64,000 nt of DNA from Uranotaenia lowii (GCF_029784155.1 NC_073693.1:180813802-180877801); one strand, 5' to 3'; positions 32,214-45,270 are shown, numbered from the stretch's first letter. Translations and numbers: made by a program. The notes: generated from the sequence alone by a model not told the origin.

Positions 32214-33689
32214 ATTTTTTTTTTTTTTTTAATTCATAAAACTATTTATTAAGGCATTTACTTCATACAAAAGTTTTTTTTTTGCCGGGGAATCCACTTA
32301 GTACTAATTAAAATAAGATAAGGATAAGGAAAGGGAAAAGGGATGTGGGAAGGGGTAGGAAGAAGAGATCACTTTTTTATTTCGATGCGTGATCGACTAC
32401 GCGTTGATCGAGTTCCTCCTGGGGGGATAGAATTGGGATCAGTACACTCAACATCACTAGCTCCTTCACGGCTTGAAGGTGCTGGAGGTGAGGTCTGAGC
32501 TAAGATGGGGTTTCGTTTCCGGGGGGGTGATTCGGTGTCCAATTTTTGTTTTTGCTTTGAAACATCGGTTACTGCTTGTTGAGGTTGTGTAGTATTGTCC
32601 GGTCTCGTTCGTTTCTGTTGGCTGTTCTGCTGTTGGTTTCCTTGTTGTTGTTGTTGTTGTTTTTGCTGCTGCTGTTGGTTCGATTGTTGCGGTGCTAAAT
32701 TTTCGTATTGTGTTCGTCCATCATTCGACTGGGATGTGTTCTGCTTTGCCACTTGTGCGTAGCTCGTGCTGCTGCTGTTGGTTTGTATTATTCTTCGGGC
32801 TGTGGCTATCGGTAGGTTTTGATCGATGCTCATTTTTATCGTCGCTGTTTCTGCTACCCACAGAGGACAGCATCTATTGAGTGGTCCGTGCTTTCCTGAA
32901 CAATTGTGGCAGTAGCTGGGTAAAGTACAATCCTCTTCTGTTTCATGTGACTTAGAGCAGTTTTTACACGTACGTGTCTGTTGTTGACATTTTACTTTTG
33001 GGTGACCATACTTCAAGCACTGGCGACAAAGAAGGGGTTGTGGGTAATATGTCCGGGTACGGACTCTCAACAATCCAAAGTTTAAATATTCTGGGACAAT
33101 TGTACTGTTAATCGTAAGTACAAGTGTCGAAGTACCTACAATTCCCGAGGTAGTTTTTTTGGTTATACGCCTGACGTCAATTATTTTTTGCGGTGTTAGT
33201 TCTCTCAGGAGTTCTTCGTCAGACATACCATCTACATCTCTGCAGGTAACAACGAGTTTCCTTTGATTGAGTTGAGGATGGCGGCCAATCAAGATTGGAG
33301 TACCATTACCAAGTTGAGTAATTTTTGCAAGCAACCTAACTTGATCTTTATTTCTCACCTTCAACACGTACCAATTATTTCTCCTTTCAATAAAGCCTCC
33401 TTCAATAGTCCCAACATGTTCCGCTATGAAACGCGATATCACGAAGGGGTTTTTCGGCAACTCGTATCCGTCTCGAGCTTTCAGGGTCAGATAATACAAA
33501 CGGCCGTGTAGGTTCTCTCGGTCTAACCATTCCGGAACAGTCCTACCGGGATAATCCCCGGGCGATGGGCTCATCGCGAGCACCACAGTATTTTAACACC
33601 ACTTCAGACAAAACTGATCATTAGCCTTTTGCCAAGATATCGAGAGAGAAAAACACATCTGATATCGTCGAAGGCTGAGGATAAACTCA
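32214..33689 (-). mobile_element. Full-length gag-only non-LTR retroelement
   Basis: A retroposed unit on the minus strand, with a perfect 13-bp target duplication AAACAGTTTTTTT at 32201-32213 and 33690-33702. In sense order: a 5' UTR of about 115 nt, one intact ORF (33574-32369), a pyrimidine-rich stretch, an AATAAA, and a poly(A) tail (about 32214-32230). No endonuclease or reverse transcriptase is present or appears deleted after insertion, because both ends are defined by the duplication. This parallels the mammalian HAL1 'half-LINE' arrangement: an ORF1-only element mobilised by a partner LINE. Confidence 0.85.
32369..33574 (-). CDS. Intact LINE-type ORF1/Gag protein of the gag-only element
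   Basis: 401 residues from ATG 33574 to TGA 32369. The first part resembles insect LINE ORF1 cores (RLYYLTLKARDGYEL, a YVLKVRNKDQV block). Around residues 185-245 there are three knuckle-like Cys clusters: CRQCLKYGHPKVKC, CKNCSKSHETEEDC, and CHNCSGKHGPLNRCC. A Gln-rich stretch (about 295-340) and a Ser/Arg-rich basic tail follow. Role expected from the family: RNA binding and RNP formation. The absence of stops or frameshifts in an element without enzymes suggests recent arrival or selection on ORF1. It belongs to the same broad gag family as ORF1 at 3-1032. Confidence 0.85.
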   Translation of the reverse strand: MSPSPGDYPGRTVPEWLDRENLHGRLYYLTLKARDGYELPKNPFVISRFIAEHVGTIEGGFIERRNNWYVLKVRNKDQVRLLAKITQLGNGTPILIGRHPQLNQRKLVVTCRDVDGMSDEELLRELTPQKIIDVRRITKKTTSGIVGTSTLVLTINSTIVPEYLNFGLLRVRTRTYYPQPLLCRQCLKYGHPKVKCQQQTRTCKNCSKSHETEEDCTLPSYCHNCSGKHGPLNRCCPLWVAETATIKMSIDQNLPIATARRIIQTNSSSTSYAQVAKQNTSQSNDGRTQYENLAPQQSNQQQQQKQQQQQQGNQQQNSQQKRTRPDNTTQPQQAVTDVSKQKQKLDTESPPRKRNPILAQTSPPAPSSREGASDVECTDPNSIPPGGTRSTRSRSRIEIKK

Positions 33690-33702
33690 AAACAGTTTTT
33701 TT

Positions 33703-34273
33703 GTTTAACTTAATTTAACATATTAAATATTTAATTTATATTAAATATAAATTTTATTGATTTTCGATCCCAAACCAGAGTTCTGGCAACATTGTTGATT
33801 GCTTTTGAGTGTATGTTTGTTAACGCGGACCGGTGCATTAATTTCATTTAATTTTTGTGTAATTTGCTAAATTTTCTCGCTTCATGTCGTTCATCGAGCG
33901 CGCTCTTCGTTATTCTTCATGTGTAAAGAAAAATTTCGATTAAAAAAACGTTACATTAGGTGTTATTTAAAGAAATTGACGGCGTTCAAATTAAAAAAAA
34001 ATCCCAGAAAGAAAAAAAGAAGTGCGGTCCTTGTACATAAAGCTCGCTTGTGTCAAGTTAGGAACAAAACGTTTTCATAGCTAGGAACAAAACATTTCAA
34101 CCACTGCTAGTCAGTTTTGAAACATTTCACTAGACTAGCGCCATCTATAATTCGCTAGAAAAAGCTCTGCTATAATGTTTTTAAACTTTATTTGGAACCG
34201 ACTTATACGTTTCTGTTATTGTTATTGAATAGAATTTTTATTAGACATAACTAATGAACTGAAGAAATACTTC
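33703..34273. other. AT-rich spacer
   Basis: No gene. Contains an AT palindrome-like stretch at 33715-33760. Confidence 0.4.
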
Positions 34274-34274
34274 T

Positions 34275-34350
34275 GGGGCCCTTCAGATACCACGCGGACA
34301 GAAAAATGAGATTTTTGACCCTCTCGTCTCCTACCGTAGACAAGCGAAGA
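34275..34350 (-). mobile_element. GGGGCC-ended MITE, terminal fragment
   Basis: GGGGCCCTTCAGATACCACG followed by ACAGAAAAATGAGATTTTTG and CCCTCTCG, which is the reverse complement of the right end of the copies at 31449-31919 and 45782-46287. Only about 75 bp remain; the satellite array begins about 20 bp further on. Confidence 0.65.
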
Positions 34351-34365
34351 CAATTTTTTCAACAA

Positions 34366-37300
34366 AAAAATCAATTTCAATGTTTGAAAAATGTTGTTCA
34401 AAAACCTCGATAAACTCGTAGCCACTATATCAGGAGTGTTCTAGAGACTGTCCCGAACAACCCAGTATAGGTGGCACTACCAGAACTAGGGTCAGAGGCG
34501 AGTTATAGGGTTTCAAAGTTCAGTATGCAGAATTTTTTTGAAAATAAAAAAAAATGCAATTTCAATGTTTGAAAAATGTTGTTCAAAAACCTCGATATAA
34601 ACTCGTAGCCACTATATCAGGATTGTTCTAGAGACTGTCCCGAACAACCCAGTATAGGTGGCACTACCAGAACTAGGGTCAGAGGCGAGTTATAGGGTTT
34701 CAAAGTTCAGTATGCAAAATTTTTTGGAAAATAAAAAAAAATGCAATTGCAATGTTTGAAAAATGTTGTTCAAAAACCTCGATATAAACTCGTAGCCACT
34801 ATATCAGGAGTGTTCTAGAGACTGTCCCGAACAACCCAGTATAGGTGGCACTACCAGAACTAGGGTCAGAGGCGAGTTATAGGGTTTCAAAGTTCAGTAT
34901 GCAAAATTTTTTGGAAAATAAAAAAAAATGCAATTGCAATGTTTGAAAAATGTTGTTCAAAAACCTCGATATAAACTCGTAGCCACTATATCAGGAGTGT
35001 TCTAGAGACTGTCCCAAACAACCCAGTATAGGTGGCACTACCAGAACTAGGGTCAGAGGCGAGTTATAGGGTTTCAAAGTTCAGTATGCAGAATTTTTTA
35101 TTGAAAATAAAAAAAAATGCAATTTCAATGTTTGAAAAATGTTGTTCAAAAACCTCGATATAAACTCGTAGCCACTATATCAGGAGTGTTCTAGAGACTG
35201 TCCCAAACAACCCAGTATAGGTGGCACTACCAGAACTAGGGTCAGAGGCGAGTTATAGGGTTTCAAAGTTCATAACGCAGAATTTTTTTGAAAATAAAAA
35301 AAAATGCAATTTCAATGTTTGAAAAATGTTGTTCAAAAACCTCGATATAAACTCGTAGCCTATATATCAGGAGTGTTCTAGAGACTGTCCCGAACAACCC
35401 AGTATAGGTGGCACTACCAGAACTAGGGTCAGAGGCGAGTTATAGGGTTTCAAAGTTCAGTATGCAGAATTTTTTTTGAAAATAAAAAAAATGCAAATTC
35501 TATGTTTGAAAAATGTTGTTCAAAAACCTCGATATAAACTCGTAGCCACTATATCAGGAGTATTCTAGAGACTGTCCCGAACAACCCAGTATAGGTGGCA
35601 CTACCAGAACTAGGGTCAGAGGCGAGTTATAGGGTTTCAAAGTTCAGTATGCGGAATTTTTCTGAAAATAAAAAATAATGCAATTTCAATGTTTGAAAAA
35701 TGTTGTTCAAAAACCTCGATATAAACTCGTAGCCACTATATCAGGAGTGTTCTAGAGACTGTCCCGAACAACCCAGTATAGGTGGCACTACCAGAACTAG
35801 GGTCAGAGGCGAGTTATAGGGTTTCAAAGTTCAGTATGCAGATTTTTTGTTGAAAATAAAAAAAAATGCAATTTCAATGTTTGAAAAATGTTGTTCAAAA
35901 ACCTCGATATAAACTCGTAGCCACTATATCAGGAGTGTTCTAGAGACTGTCCCGAACAACCCAGTATAGGTGGCACTACCAGAACTAGGGTCAGAGGCGA
36001 GTTATAGGGTTTCAAAGTTCAGTATGCAGATTTTTTGTTGAAAATAAAAAAAATGCAATTTCAATGTTTGAAAAATGTTGTTCAAAAACCTCGATATAAA
36101 CTCGTAGCCACTATATCAGGAGTGTTCTAGAGACTGTCCCGAAGCACCCAGTATAGGTGGCACTACCAGAACTAGGGTCAGAGGCGAGTTATAGGGTTTC
36201 AAAATTCAGTATGCAGATTTTTTGTTGAAAATAAATAAAAATGAAATTTCAATGTTTGAAAAATGTTGTTCAAAAACCTCGATATAAACTCGTAGCCACT
36301 ATATCAGGAGTGTTCTAGAGACTGTCCCGAACAACCCAGTATAGGTGGCACTACCAGAACTAGGGTAAGAGGCGAGTTATAGGGTTTCAAAGTTCAGTAT
36401 GCAGATTTTTTGTTGAAAATAAAAAAAAATGCAACTTCAATGTTTGAAAAATGTTGTTGAAAAACCTCGATATAAACTCGTAGCCACTATATCAGGATTG
36501 TTCTAGAGACTGTCCCGAACAACCCAGTATAGGTGGCACTACCAGAACTAGGGTCAGAGGCGAGTTATAGGGTTTCAAAGTTCAGTATGCAGATTTTTTG
36601 TTGAAAATAAAAAAAAATGCAACTTCAATGTTTGAAAAATGTTGTTCAAAAACCTCGATATAAACTCGTAGCCACTATATCAGTAGTGTTCTAGAGACTG
36701 TCCCGAACAACCCAGTATAGGTGGCACTACCAGAACTAGGGTCAGAGGCGAGTTATAGGGTTTCAAAGTTCAGTATGCAGATTTTTTGTTGAAAATAAAA
36801 AAAAATGCAATTTCAATGTTTGAAAAATGTTGTTCAAAAACCTCGATATAAACTCGTAGCCACTATATCAGGAGTGTTCTAGAGACTGTCCCGAACAACC
36901 CAGTATAGGTGGCACTACCAGAACTAGGGTCAGAGGCGAGTTATAGGGTTTCAAAGTTCAGTATGCAGAATTTTTTTGGAAAATAAAAAAAAAATGCAAT
37001 TTCAATGTTTGAAAAATGTTGTTCAAAAACCTCGATATAAACTCGTAGCCACTATATCAGGAGTGTTCTAGAGACTGTCCCGAACAACCCAGTATAGGTG
37101 GCACTACCAGAACTAGGGTCAGAGGCGAGTTATAGGGTTTCAAAGTTCAGTATGCAGATTTTTTGTTGAAAATAAAAAAAAATGCAATTTCAATGTTTGA
37201 AAAATGTTGTTCAAAAACCTCGATATAAACTCGTAGCCACTATATCAGTAGTGTTCTAGAGACTGTCCTGAACAACCCAGTATAGGTGGCACTACCAGAA

Positions 37301-40300
37301 CTAGGGTCAGAGGCGAGTTATAGGGTTTCAAAGTTCAGTATGCAGAATTTTTTTGAAAATAAAAAAAAAATGCAATTTCAATGTTTGAAAAATGTTGTTC
37401 AAAAACCTCGATATAAACTCGTAGCCACTATATCAGGAGTGTTCTAGAGACTGTCCCGAACAACCCAGTATAGATGGCACTACCAGAACTAGGGTCAGAG
37501 GCGAGTTATAGGGTTTCAAAGTTCAGTATGCAGAATTTTTTGGAAAATAAAAAAAAATGCAATTGCAATGTTTGAAAAATGTTGTTCAAAAACCTCGATA
37601 TAAACTCGTAGCCACTATATCAGGAGTGTTCTAGAGACTGTCCCGAACAACCCAGTATAGGTGGCACTACCAGAACTAGGGTCAGAGGCGAGTTATAGGG
37701 TTTCAAAGTTCAGTATGCAGAATTTTTTGGAAAATAAAAAAAAATGCAATTTCAATGTTTGAAAAATGTTGTTCAAAAACCTCGATATAAACTCGTAGCC
37801 ACTATATCAGGATTGTTCTAGAGACTGTCCCGAACAACCCAGTATAGGTGGCACTACCAGAACTAGGGTCAGAGGCGAGTTATAGGGTTTCAAAGTTCAG
37901 TATGCAGAATTTTTTGTTGAAAATAAAAAAAAATGCAATTTCAATGTTTGAAAAATGTTGTTCAAAAACCTCGATATAAACTCGTAGCCACTATATCAGG
38001 ATTGTTCTAGAGACTGTCCCGAACAACCCAGTATAGGTGTCACTACCAGAACTAGGGTCAGAGGCGAGTTATAGGGTTTCAAAGTTCAGTATGCAGAATT
38101 TTTTGGAAAATAAAAAAAAATGCAATTGCAATGTTTGAAAAATGTTGTTCAAAACCCTCGATATAAACTCGTAGCCACTATATCAGGAGTGTTCTAGAGA
38201 CTGTCCCGAACAACCCAGTATAGGTGGCACTACCAGAACTAGGGTCAGAGGCGAGTTATAGGGTTTCAAAGTTCAGTATGCAGATTTTTTGTTGAAAATA
38301 AAAAAAAATGCAATTTCAATGTTTGAAAAATGTTGTTCAAAAACCTCGTTATAAACTCGTAGCCACTATATCAGGAGTGTTCTAGAGACTGTCCCGAACA
38401 ACCCAGTATAGGTGGCACTACCAGAACTAGGGTCAGAGGCGAGTTATAGGGTTTCAAAGTTCAGTATGCAGAATTTTTTTGGAAAATAAAAAAAAAATGC
38501 AATTTCAATGTTTGAAAAATGTTGTTCAAAAACATCGATATAAACTCGTAGCCACTATATCAGTAGTGTTCTAGAGACTGTCCCGAACAACCCAGTATAG
38601 GTGGCACTACCAGAACTAGGGTCAGAGGCGAGTTATAGGGTTTCAAAATTCAGTATGCAGAATTTTTTGTTGAAAATAAAAAAAAATGCAATTTCAATGT
38701 TTGAAAAATGTTGTTCAAAAACCTCGATATAAACTCGTAGCCACTATATCAGTAGTGTTCTAGAGACTGTCCCGAACAACCCAGTATAGGTGGCACTACC
38801 AGAACTAGGGTCAGAGGCGAGTTATAGGGTTTCAAAGTTCAGTATGCAGAATTTTTTTGAAAATAAAAAAAAAATGCAATTTCAATGTTTGAAAAATGTT
38901 GTTCAAAAACCTCGATATAAACTCGTAGCCACTATATCAGGATTGTTCTAGAGACTGTCCCGAACAACCCAGTATAGGTGGCACTACCAGAACTAGGGTC
39001 AGAGGCGAGTTATAGGGTTTCAAAGTTCAGTATGCAGAATTTTTTGGAAAATAAAAAAAAAATGCAATTGCAATGTTTGAAAAATGTTGTTCAAAAACCT
39101 CGATATAAACTCGTAGCCACTATATCAGGAGTGTTCTAGAGACTGTCCCGAACAACCCAGTATAGGTGGCACTACCAGAACTAGGGTCAGAGGCGAGTTA
39201 TAGGGTTTCAAAGTTCAGTATGCAGATTTTTTGTTGAAAATAAAAAAAAATGCAATTTCAATGTTTGAAAAATGTTGTTCAAAAACCTCGATATAAACTC
39301 GTAGCCACTATATCAGGAGTGTTCTAGAGACTGTCCCGAACAACCCAGTATAGGTGGCACTACCAGAACTAGGGTCAGAGGCGAGTTATAGGGTTTCAAA
39401 GTTCAGTATGCAGAATTTTTTTGGAAAATAAAAAAAAAATGCAATTTCAATGTTTGAAAAATGTTGTTCAAAAACCTCGATATAAACTCGTAGCCACTAT
39501 ATCAGGATTGTTCTAGAGACTGTCCCGAACAACCCAGTATAGGTGGCACTACCAGAACTAGGGTCAGAGGCGAGTTATAGGGTTTCAAAGTTCAGTATGC
39601 AGAATTTTTTGGAAAATAAAAAAAAATGCAATTGCAATGTTTGAAAAATGTTGTTCAAAAACCTCGATATAAACTCGTAGCCACTATATCAGTAGTGTTC
39701 TAGAGACTGTCCCGAACAACCCAGTATAGGTGGCACTACCAGAACTAGGGTCAGAGGCGAGTTATAGGGTTTCAAAGTTCAGTATGCAGATTTTTTGTTG
39801 AAAATAAAAAAAAATGCAATTTCAATGTTTGAAAAATGTTGTTCAAAAACCTCGATATAAACTCGTAGCCACTATATCAGGAGTGTTCTAGAGACTGTCT
39901 CGAACAACCCAGTATAGGTGGCACTACCAGAACTAGGGTCAGAGGCGAGTTATAGGGTTTCAAAGTTCAGTATGCAGAATTTTTTTGAAAATAAAAAAAA
40001 ATGCAATTTCAATGTTTGAAAAATGTTGTTCAAAAACCTCGATATAAACTCGTAGCCACTATATCAGGAGTGTTCTAGAGACTGTCCCGAACAACCCAGT
40101 ATAGGTGGCACTACCAGAACTAGGGTCAGAGGCGAGTTATAGGGTTTCAAAGTTCAGTATGCAGAATTTTTTTGAAAATAAAAAAAAAATGCAATTTCAA
40201 TGTTTGAAAAATGTTGTTCAAAAACCTCGATATAAACTCGTAGCCACTATATCAGGAGTGTTCTAGAGACTGTCCCGAACAACCCAGTATAGGTGGCACT

Positions 40301-43300
40301 ACCAAAACTAGGGTCAGAGGCGAGTTATAGGGTTTCAAAGTTCAGTATGCAGATTTTTTGTTGAAAATAAAAAAAATGCAATATCAATGTTTGAAAAATG
40401 TTGTTCAAAAACCTCGATATAAACTCGTAGCCACTATATCAGGAGTGTTCTAGAGACTGTCCCGAACAACCCAGTATAGGTGGCACTACCAGAACTAGGG
40501 TCAGAGGCGATTTATAGGGTTTCAAAGTTCAGTATGCAGATTTTTTGTTGAAAATAAAAAAAAATGCAATTTCAATGTTTGAAAAATGTTGTTCAAAAAC
40601 CTCGATATAAACTCGTAGCCACTATATCAGGAGTGTTCTAGAGACTGTCCCGAACAACCCAGTATAGGTGGCACTACCAGAACTAGGGTCAGAGGCGAGT
40701 TATAGGGTTTCAAAGTTCAGTATGCAGAATTTTTTTGAAAATAAAAAAAAATGCAATTTCAATGTTTGAAAAATGTTGTTCAAAAACCTCGATATAAACT
40801 CGTAGCCACTATATCAGTAGTGTTCTAGAGACTGTCCCGAACAACCCAGTATAGGTGGCACTACCAGAACTAGGGTCAGAGGCGAGTTATAGGGTTTCAA
40901 AGTTCAGTATGCAGAATTTTTTTGAAAATAAAAAAAAAATGCAATTTCAATGTTTGAAAAATGTTGTTCAAAAACCTCGATATAAACTCGTAGCCACTAT
41001 ATCAGGATTTTTCTAGAGACTGTCCCGAACAACCCAGTATAGGTGGCACTACCAGAACTAGGGTCTGAGGCGAGTTATAGGGTTTCAAAGTTCAGTATGC
41101 AAAATTTTTTGGAAAATAAAAAAAAATGCAATTGCAATGTTTGAAAAATGTTGTTCAAAAACCTCGATATAAACTCGTAGCCACTATATCAGGAGTGTTC
41201 TAGAGACTGTCCCAAACAACCCAGTATAGGTGGCACTACCAGAACTAGGGTCAGAGGCGAGTTATAGGGTTTCAAAGTTCAGTATGCAGAATTTTTGTTG
41301 AAAATAAAAAAAAATGCAATTTCAATGTTTGAAAAATGTTGTTGAAAAACCTCGATATAAACTCGTAGCCACTATATCAGGAGTGTTCTAGAGACTATCC
41401 CAAACAACCCAGTATAGGTGGCACTACCAGAACTAGGGTCAGAGGCGAGTTATAGGGTTTCAAAGTTCATAACGCAGAATTTTTTTGAAAATAAAAAAAA
41501 ATGCAATTTCAATGTTTGAAAAATTTTGTACAAAAACCTCGATATAAACTCGTAGCCACTATATCAGGACTTTTCTAGAGACTGTCCCGAACAACCCAGT
41601 ATAGGTGGCACTACCAAAACTAGGGTCTGAGGCGAGTTATAGGGTTTCAAAGTTCAGTATGCAAAATTTTTTGGAAAATAAAAAAAAATGCAATTTCAAT
41701 GTTTGAAAAATGTTGTTCAAAAACCTCGATATAAACTCGTAGCCACTATATCAGGAGTGTTCTAGAGACTGTCTCAAACAACCCAGTATAGGTGGCACTA
41801 CCAGAACTAGGGTCAGAGGCGAGTTATAGGGTTTCAAAGTTCAGTATGCAGATTTTTTGTTGAAAATAAAAAAAAATGCAATTTCAATGTTTGAAAAATG
41901 TTGTTGAAAAACCTCGATATAAACTCGTAGCCACTATATCAGGAGTGTTCTAGAGACTGTCCCAAACAACCCAGTATAGGTGGCACTACCAGAACTAGGG
42001 TCAGAGGCGAGTTATAGGGTTTCAAAGTTCATAACGCAGAATTTTTTTGAAAATAAAAAAAAAATGCAATTTCAATGTTTGAAAAATGTTGTTCAAAAAC
42101 CTCGATATAAACTCGTAGCCACTATATCAGGAGTGTTCTAGAGACTGTCCCGAACAACCCAGTATAGGTGGCACTACCAGAACTAGGTTCAGAGGCGAGT
42201 TATAGGGTTTCAAAATTCAGTATGCAGATTTTTTTTTGAAAATAAAAAAAATGCAAATTCTATGTTTGAAAAATGTTGTTCAAAAACCTCGATATAAACT
42301 CGTAGCCACTATATCAGGAGTATTCTAGAGACTGTCCCGAACAACCCAGTATAGGTGGCACTACCAGAACTAGGGTCAGAGGCGAGTTATAGGGTTTCAA
42401 AGTTCAGTATGCGGAATTTTTCTGAAAATAAAAAATAATGCAATTTCAATGTTTGAAAAATGTTGTTCAAAAACCTCGATATAAACTCGTAGCCACTATA
42501 TCAGGAGTGTTCTAGAGACTGTCTCGAACAACCCAGTATAGGTGGCACTACCAGAACTAGGGTCAGAGGCGAGTTATAGGGTTTCAAAGTTCAGTATGCA
42601 GATTTTTTGTTGAAAATAAAAAAAAATGCAATTTCAATGTTTGAAAAATGTTGTTCAAAAACCTCGATATAAACTCGTAGCCACTATATCAGGAGTGTTC
42701 TAGAGACTGTCCCAAACAACCCAGTATAGGTGGCACTACCAGAACTAGGGTCAGAGGCGAGTTATAGGGTTTCAAAGTTCAGTATGCAGATTTTTTGTTG
42801 AAAATAAAAAAAAATGCAATTTCAATGTTTGAAAAATGTTGTTCAAAAACCTCGATATAAACTCGTAGCCACTATATCAGGATTGTTCTAGAGACTGTCC
42901 CGAACAACCCAGTATAGATGGCACTACCAGAACTAGGGTCAGAGGCGAGTTATAGGGTTTCAAAGTTCAGTATGCAGATTTTTTGTTGAAAATAAAAAAA
43001 AATGCAATTTCAATGTTTGAAAAATGTTGTTCAAAAACCTCGATATAAACTCGTAGCCACTATATCAGGAGTGTTCTAGAGACTGTCCCGAACAACCCAG
43101 TATAGGTGGCACTACCAGAACTAGGGTCAGAGGCGAGTTATAGGGTTTCAAAGTTCAGTATGCAGATTTTTTGTTGAAAATAAAAAAAATGCAATTTCAA
43201 TGTTTGAAAAATGTTGTTCAAAAACCTCGATATAAACTCGTAGCCACTATATCAGGAGTGTTCTAGAGACTGTCCCGAACAACCCAGTATAGGTGGCACT

Positions 43301-43550
43301 ACCAGAACTAGGGTCAGAGGCGAGTTATAGGGTTTCAAAATTCAGTATGCAGATTTTTTGTTGAAAATAAAAAAAAATGCAATTTCAATGTTTGAAAAAT
43401 GTTGTTCAAAAACCTCGATATAAACTCGTAGCCACTATATCAGGAGTGTTCTAGAGACTGTCCCGAACAACCCAGTATAGGTGGCACTACCAGAACTAGG
43501 GTCAGAGGCGAGTTATAGGGTTTCAAAATTCAGTTTGCAGATTTTTTTTT
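34366..43550 (+). repeat. Satellite array, about 49 units of 187-188 bp
   Basis: Head-to-tail repeats measured from recurring CTAGAGACTG: 34441, 34628, 34815, 35002, 35191 and so on to 43451, an average of 187.7 bp over 48 intervals. Units are highly similar. The segment around CCAGTATAGGTGGCACTACC and GGCGAGTTATAGGGTTTCAA is almost invariant. Variation concentrates in the T/A-tract between GCAGA and TGCAATTTC (variants TTTTTTGTTG, TTTTTTTG, TTTTTTGG). No open frame spans a unit. Both edges are abrupt: a MITE fragment on the left, AT-rich DNA on the right. Confidence 0.97.
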
Positions 43551-43912
43551 TAAATTTTAAAAGCTATTTCAATGTTGGATTTATTTTGTATTTTCCCAAC
43601 CAATATTTTAGCCCTATTTCAATCATGCATTCTCGATATTTCAACATTGTTGATTTTTTATGTGAACGCCATTTGTTCTGATACGATTTATGATCGCTGG
43701 AGTTATCCTCCCAGCGTATCCACATTGCGTTTGACGAAACAAAATAAAAACATTTACACGTCCCTCCCTATCCCCTCACAAGACAAATGAGGAAACTCGA
43801 ATGAATTTATCCGCTTGGTTAATGTGTTCATGCAAGACGGCAGAAAAACATTTCTTCGTTTCAAACCACCGGCCAAGCGGCACACAAGCAGCTGTGCGTG
43901 TGTATGTGAACA
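43551..43912. other. Spacer after satellite array 1
   Basis: No gene recognised; the apparent frames at 43481-43790 start inside satellite and have no domain. Confidence 0.4.
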
Positions 43913-44570
43913 CCCAGCTAACACGAAATCGTAATACAAATGGTAATCGAAACCGAATATTAAGACATTTTCAATAACCATCGTAAACAAGTTGGAGTTA
44001 AATGATTTTCTATCATTCATTTACGACAAGCCTCGCCCGATAAAAGTTGAATCGTAGGGGAGATAAGGGCATAATGAGCACCCAGGACATAATAAGCACT
44101 CCTTTTTTCTACACAAGTACATACGTATTTTCTTAAACAAATTTTCATAAGGACTTGCTTCGTACTACCTATAGTATTAATTTTTCACCAAAAAAGAAAT
44201 ATCCTATTCATATTTACAGAAATATTAAATAATAACCAGCTATGTAGGTTCTCAAGAGACGAAAATATTATAATTTTTGAGCACCACCAAATAAGCTTTT
44301 ATGACCTTTAAATCATCTTGATCTGAAATGTACGCACTGGAACATGATCTACACATTGTTTCTCAATTTTCAACATAATGAAATTTTTGATTTTTCACTT
44401 TAATCAATTTTAAAACGCGTCTTTACTTTAATTTGTTCACAAGAAGCGAACAGAGCACTATCAATGAATGCAAGATGAGCGTTTTCTGCCGTATAATCTA
44501 CTAGCAGCGAATTCAACTCGATGAAGTCGACTGAATAATAGAGCTACAGCTCACCTTTATTCGTCTGTCG

Positions 44571-44637
44571 TTTTGTCCTATTGGTAAGGTGTCGGATAGG
44601 TAATCGGTAGACTCGAGTTCGATTCCTGTTCAAGAGG
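44571..44637 (+). other. tRNA-like segment, left arm
   Basis: A-box-like TCCTATTGGTAAGG and B-box GAGTTCGATTCCTG spaced as in a tRNA, followed by a T-rich run. A full cloverleaf does not pair well, so this is a decayed or SINE-type head. Confidence 0.5.
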
Positions 44638-44819
44638 ATTTATTTTTGCACATACCATTCATGATTGATTTTTTTTATTGTTACATTATACGGCTAATAG
44701 CATCAAAGCATCATCCGTCAAACAAAAGACCAGAAACATAATGTATGAGAATCATGTGTTAATTGTTTGAATTCTACAAACAGACCTAGATTATTTTGTT
44801 ATTGCTTTATTTGTTGTTG

Positions 44820-45135
44820 TTCATCGCCGGTGTCATCAAAAGGCGCTAGAAATCGAGATTCGGGATCGTAAGTGGAGATGGATTGGGCACACGCTGCTAA
44901 GAGATGAGAACGAGATTTGCAGAGAGGTGCTTGATGGGAATCCAGATGGGCATCGAAGAAGAGGCAGGCCCAAAAGCTCGTGGCGGCGAAGTCTAGCCGC
45001 TGAAATCCGCACAGTTGACGAGAACCTTGGCTGGCAGCAAGTGAAGACGCTGGCTTCGGATCGCCAGCAGTGGCGATCTTTTATCTCAGCCCTATGCGCC
45101 GGTCAATCGGCGCCGGACTTTAGGTAGGTAGGTTT
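44820..45135 (+). pseudogene. RTE-clade LINE, C-terminal ORF2 fragment and tail
   Basis: The frame reads WRWIGHTLLRDENEI, then RRRGRPKSSWRRSLAAEI and DRQQWRSFISALC. This is the C-terminal region typical of RTE-type reverse transcriptases of insects (RGRPKxxWRR, then WRxFVxALC). After the stop there is a TAGGTAGGTAGG tail, as expected for RTE elements ending in short tandem repeats. The 5' part, including RT, is absent. Confidence 0.8.
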
Positions 45136-45203
45136 GTTTGTTGAATCTACGCCTCACCGTTTAGTGCAATCATGATCATGAATGATAAATGAAAAAAAAA
45201 ATC

Positions 45204-45270
45204 ACCTCGACCAGGAATCGAACACGAGCCAACTGATTACCTCTCCGACATTTAACCAATAGGCCAAACC
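45204..45270 (-). other. tRNA-like segment, right arm
   Basis: Minus strand: A-box TGGCCTATTGGTTAAATG and B-box GTGTTCGATTCCTGG, then a T-run. It is the inverted partner of 44571-44637. Confidence 0.5.

Noticed and set aside
34366..43550. CRISPR-like regular repeat array
   Set aside because: Units are contiguous without unique spacers, 187 bp long, and lie in a eukaryotic genome with introns; this is a satellite.
44927..45127. A host gene encoding a 66-residue basic protein
   Set aside because: The RGRPKSSWRR and RSFISALC phrases and the TAGG tail identify the C-terminus of an RTE LINE.
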